Source: VRUE01 sp963708115 | GTDB lineage: Bacteria > Actinomycetota > Thermoleophilia > Solirubrobacterales > 70-9 | Assembly (NCBI GenBank): GCA_963708115.1 | Contig: CAVPRX010000001.1 | Coordinates: 1,116,001 to 1,180,000 of the forward strand | Direction: 5' to 3' | DNA: 64,000 bases | In this document: positions 61,304-64,000 of the stretch, piece by piece | Position numbering within the stretch: position 1 is the first letter of the stretch | How the letters are laid out: every line of letters begins with the position of its first letter | Position numbers and translations under genes: made by a program | The notes under the pieces: generated by a model | What the model was told of the DNA's origin: nothing | Seen by the model: only the letters and a program-made list of their open reading frames with translations | Database searches by the model: none

Positions 61304-61924
61304 ATGAGCAAGGCGCCCAGCGAGTGGTCCGATCCGGGTCGCGTCGCCGAGTACCTCTCGCGCGAGATACCGCACCGGCAGACGGCGGAGCAGATGCTGC
61401 TGGAGGCGCTTCCCTCGCGGGTCGAGCGCTTCCTCGACCTCGGCTGCGGCGACGGGCGCATGGTCGCGCTGGTGCGCAGCCGCCACCCCGAAGCGAGGGC
61501 GGTGGGGCTCGACGCTTCTGAGCCGATGCTCGCCCGCGCCGCGGATCGGTTCGCCGCCGACCCGATGGTCGAGCTTCACGCCCACGAGCTCGGCCTGCCG
61601 CTCCCGGTGGAGGGCCCATTCGACGCAGTCGTCTCCGGGCTGGCGATTCACCATCTCGAGGACGAGCGCAAGCGGGCCCTGTTCGGCGAAGTTCAGGCGC
61701 TCCTCGTGCCGGGTGGGATCTTCGCCAACCTCGACCTGGTCAGCTCGGCTTCGCCTCAGACCCACGAGCGCTTCCGCCGCGAGGTCGGCCGTACCGAGGA
61801 CGACCCGAGCGATCGCCTCGCCGACCTCGGCGAGCAGCTGAGCTGGCTGCGCGACGCCGGCTTCAACGCGGTCGACTGCCACTTCAAGTGGCTGGAGCTG
61901 GCGCTACTCGTGGCGCTTGTCTGA
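61304..61924 (+). CDS. SAM-dependent methyltransferase, class I
   Basis: 206 residues: motif I FLDLGCGDGRMVALV, motif II VGLDASEPML, motif post-I AVVSGLAIHHLED. The class I fold is certain; the substrate is not. It starts 2 nt after the previous stop. Its last 21 nt overlap the convergent TetR gene. Confidence 0.9.
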   Translation: MSKAPSEWSDPGRVAEYLSREIPHRQTAEQMLLEALPSRVERFLDLGCGDGRMVALVRSRHPEARAVGLDASEPMLARAADRFAADPMVELHAHELGLPLPVEGPFDAVVSGLAIHHLEDERKRALFGEVQALLVPGGIFANLDLVSSASPQTHERFRREVGRTEDDPSDRLADLGEQLSWLRDAGFNAVDCHFKWLELALLVALV

Positions 61925-62548
61925 GCGACCGCGCTGAAAGCCGACCAGCTGCTCGACGAAATCGCCGTAGAGATCGGGGCGCACGTCGTCGGGGCTGACC
62001 AGCGCTTCCACCGCCAGGCCGATGCCCAGGGCTCGCATAACGAGGGCTAGGTCGTCGGGGGACATCGAGAGCGTCGCTCCCGACTCCTTCTGGTAGCCGG
62101 CGATGTAGCGGGAGACCGCCTCGCGCAGGGACGCTGAGCGCGAGCCAAAGCGGCCGGCCAGCTCGGGGTCGCGGCCTGCATGGGCGATGAACTCCATATG
62201 GAGGACGAAGGACTCGCGGTCCCGGGCGAAGCGCTCCATCCACTGGTCGGCCAGAGCCCGGGCGCGCGCCTCCAGAGGAGCGTCGGCGTCGAGGTCGATC
62301 TGGGTGGCGGCAAGCTCCTGGGCGCGCTCGGCCATGTAGTCCTCGAAGACGGCGAGGAAGAGATCGGCCTTGCCGTCGAAGTTCGAGTAGACGGCCCCGT
62401 GTGAGTAGCCGGCCTCCTCGGCTATCTCCTCCACCGAAGCGCCGTCGTAGCCACGCCGCGCGAAGACCTTCGCGGCGGTGGCGAGCAGCTCGGCCCGAGT
62501 GCGGGCCTGCTTCTCGGCGCGGGTTTCCCTTTTTGGTTTGGCGGTCAT
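61904..62548 (-). CDS. TetR-family regulator
   Basis: 214 residues. HTH: KVFARRGYDGASVEEIAEEA and GYSHGAVYSNF. The C-terminal domain is of the TetR_C_6/BetI-like type. It is divergent from a membrane-protein/PdxH operon 42 bp away, with the palindrome ATTCGAAT (62565-62572) between, a plausible operator. The end overlaps the methyltransferase gene by 21 nt. Confidence 0.9.
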   Translation of the reverse strand: MTAKPKRETRAEKQARTRAELLATAAKVFARRGYDGASVEEIAEEAGYSHGAVYSNFDGKADLFLAVFEDYMAERAQELAATQIDLDADAPLEARARALADQWMERFARDRESFVLHMEFIAHAGRDPELAGRFGSRSASLREAVSRYIAGYQKESGATLSMSPDDLALVMRALGIGLAVEALVSPDDVRPDLYGDFVEQLVGFQRGRSDKRHE

Positions 62549-62590
62549 TCAGATTGGACTTGTAATTCGAATGATGATACTAATCCCAGT

Positions 62591-63169
62591 ATGAAGCAAG
62601 ACGCGATACCGAAGCTGTTCCGCGCCGCCGGGACCAAGCGACGACTCTGGATGCTCGCCGCCCTGACCCTGCTCTTCGGCGCGGCGATGCTGCCGGCGAT
62701 GCGGACGATGGCCGACCACGGCGCCACGCTGATCGCCTTCGAGTCCGCCGGCACGGTCGCGCGCAGCCAGGAGATCCTCTCCGAATGGGGAGATGCCGGT
62801 AGGACCGCGATGTGGTGGCAGCTCGGCCTCGACCTGCCCTTCCTGATCGGCTACGGGCTTTTCCTCGCCGGTGCCTGCGCCGCGGTTGCGCGCAGGGCAC
62901 GCGAGGCCGGCAAGCCCCGACTGGAGCAGGCCGCAGCGGTGCTCGTCTGGTTCGGCCCGCTGGCGGCGGCCGGCGACTTCCTCCAGAACGTCTCGCTCGC
63001 CCTCGTGCTCGAGGGGCACGTGAGCCAGCCGTGGACGCGGATCGCCGCGCTCGCCAATCCGACGACGACGAGCCTCGCGATCAGCGCCGGGCTGTTCGCG
63101 CTCTGCGGCGCACTCGCGACCCGCGGGCGGAGATCGGCCGCGCCGGTTCGGGAAGGCGAGATCGAGTGA
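62591..63169 (+). CDS. Membrane protein, probably TetR-controlled
   Basis: 192 residues with about four hydrophobic helices (RLWMLAALTLLFGAAMLPAM and three more). I do not recognise the family. TACTAA lies 7 nt before the ATG, as in other possible leaderless genes. The stop overlaps the GTG of the pdxH-like gene by 4 nt. Confidence 0.7.
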   Translation: MKQDAIPKLFRAAGTKRRLWMLAALTLLFGAAMLPAMRTMADHGATLIAFESAGTVARSQEILSEWGDAGRTAMWWQLGLDLPFLIGYGLFLAGACAAVARRAREAGKPRLEQAAAVLVWFGPLAAAGDFLQNVSLALVLEGHVSQPWTRIAALANPTTTSLAISAGLFALCGALATRGRRSAAPVREGEIE

Positions 63170-63741
63170 GCGGCCCGGTGGAGACCCTCGGGCGCTGGCT
63201 CGAAGAGACCGCCGATGCCAGCGCTCCGGCCCCGGCCGCGATGACCCTCGCGACCGTGGGCGGCGACGGACGCCCCTCGGCGCGCGTGGTCTCGCTCAAG
63301 CGCCTGGAGCCTGGGGGCCTGGTCTTCACCACCGCACTCTGGACCCGCAAGGCAGCGGAGCTGCGCGCCAATCCCCGCGTGGCCCTCGTCTTCCACTGGC
63401 CGGCGCTCGGTCGCCAGGCGCGGATCGAGGGCCGAGCGGAGGTCGCCGAGCGCGAGCTGGCCGAGGAGCTCTTCGCCGAGCGGCCGCGAAGCCACCAACT
63501 GCAGGCGCTCGTCTCGCGCCAGGGCGAGACGATCGAGGATCTCGACACCTTGCGGGCCCGGCTCGAGGAGCTGAAGGCCGAGACGGCGGAGGATCCGATC
63601 CCCTGCCCCGCCGACTGGGGCGCCGTTCGCGTAAGACCCGACGTCGTCGAGCTCTGGAGCGAAGGAGAAGACAGGCTCCACGAGCGCCGCCTTTTCAAGC
63701 GCGACGGCGATAGCTGGGCTGCCACGCTGCTCTCACCCTGA
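63166..63741 (+). CDS. pdxH: Pyridoxamine 5'-phosphate oxidase-like flavoprotein
   Basis: 191 residues, slightly shorter than E. coli PdxH. Motifs: SARVVSLKRLEPGGLVFTT, LRANPRVALVFHWPALGRQA (FMN and phosphate contacts) and a C-terminal RPDVVELWSEGEDRLHERR like the family's EFWxGxxxRLHDR. It would oxidise PNP/PMP to PLP with FMN; some relatives use other cofactors. Begins GTG overlapping the previous stop. Confidence 0.85.
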   Translation: MSGPVETLGRWLEETADASAPAPAAMTLATVGGDGRPSARVVSLKRLEPGGLVFTTALWTRKAAELRANPRVALVFHWPALGRQARIEGRAEVAERELAEELFAERPRSHQLQALVSRQGETIEDLDTLRARLEELKAETAEDPIPCPADWGAVRVRPDVVELWSEGEDRLHERRLFKRDGDSWAATLLSP

Positions 63742-63743
63742 CG

Positions 63744-64000
63744 CTAGAGCTGCGTGGCGAGAATCCCGAGCAGGGCGACGATCATTCCGCCTCCCACCTG
63801 CAGCAGGGTGCGCTGCAGATCGTCGAAGCGACTCTCCAGGTGCTCGAACCGACCGTTCATTTCCTGGCGTAAGGAGCCGGTCTCCTGACGCACCGAGCCG
63901 ATCTCCTGCCGAACGGAGCCGGTCTCCTGACGCACCGAGCCGATCTCCTGCCGAACGGAGCCAAATTCCAAGCGCATCTCCTGTCGCAAACCGCCCGTCT
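63744..64000 (-). CDS. Coiled-coil protein with heptad repeats (5' truncated)
   Basis: The frame is open to the window edge, so the N-terminus is missing. GSVRQEIGSVRQETGSVRQE shows exact 7-residue repeats (21-nt units; a 14-residue I/T alternation). MNGRFEHLESRFDDLQRTLL continues the coiled coil and a C-terminal membrane helix (MIVALLGILATQL) ends the protein. It resembles bacterial coiled-coil tail-anchored proteins of unknown role. It is convergent with pdxH. Confidence 0.7.
   Translation of the reverse strand, partial: TGGLRQEMRLEFGSVRQEIGSVRQETGSVRQEIGSVRQETGSLRQEMNGRFEHLESRFDDLQRTLLQVGGGMIVALLGILATQL

Overview
The window is GC-rich, densely packed actinobacterial chromosome. Several things point to the class Thermoleophilia (Solirubrobacterales-like). 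One is a secreted protein that opens with ANVVSTLALFLALGGGAAYA (52199-52897). Another is a secreted protein carrying a DQDHDYYGDETQDEC calcium-loop-like motif (9233-10219). DUF5995, DUF4235 and CsbD-like proteins and a lpqY-sugABC-like transporter fit the same picture. Many genes have no Shine-Dalgarno sequence but carry a TAnnnT hexamer 6-9 nt before the start codon, which suggests leaderless transcripts. The lineage is inferred from recognised protein styles, not from a marker tree.

Layout. 1-3911: end of a sugar-binding protein gene, then two permeases and an ATPase of an ABC importer. 3955-7200: a very large HD-phosphohydrolase/Hsp90-type ATPase fusion of unknown role. 7161-9222: MFS exporter with its divergent TetR regulator and operator. 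10306-14019: purF-purN-purH. 14057-14260: a probable non-coding transcription unit (shared promoter-like element, tRNA-like cloverleaf, perfect terminator), followed by an XRE gene, a P-loop kinase-like gene and tRNA-Lys. 15424-18383: thiamine genes (thiS-thiG fusion, thiO under a TPP riboswitch, divergent thiE). 19336-24969: pyruvate dehydrogenase genes (lpdA, a DsbA-family gene, E1 alpha, E1 beta, E2). 26714-28431: lipB-lipA, which supply the lipoyl group to that E2. 28485-32239: FAD oxidase, M19 dipeptidase, DUF5995.

The accessory part runs from about 32.3 to 41.5 kb. It is visibly less GC-rich and holds two tRNA-Ala genes. A PD-(D/E)XK-type nuclease gene overlaps the first tRNA antisense. 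A decayed large serine recombinase lies against the second. Beyond it are a SIR2-like NADase-type gene, a twice-frameshifted DUF6998-like gene, a membrane protein with a collagen-like tail between 24-bp direct repeats, and membrane-anchored unknowns. This looks like a decaying mobile and possibly antiviral island.

From 41.6 kb the chromosome is ordinary again. It carries a PaaK-like ligase with a TetR gene and a 32-bp palindromic operator, a YjbQ protein, an MBL hydrolase, a SprT-like protease, and an HTH-nucleotidyltransferase pair with its own operator. Next come a DGPF protein with an ECF42-type sigma factor, a ferredoxin reductase-desaturase pair, and an acyl carrier protein divergent from an XRE regulator with two TTAGG-N10-CCTAA sites. 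An SGNH-acyltransferase, a cyclic-nucleotide-domain/TrxR-like flavoprotein, two NlpC/P60-like secreted proteins, a cupin, a methyltransferase, TetR, PdxH and a heptad-repeat coiled coil follow. Long unrelated or weakly related palindromes sit in at least seven intergenic gaps.
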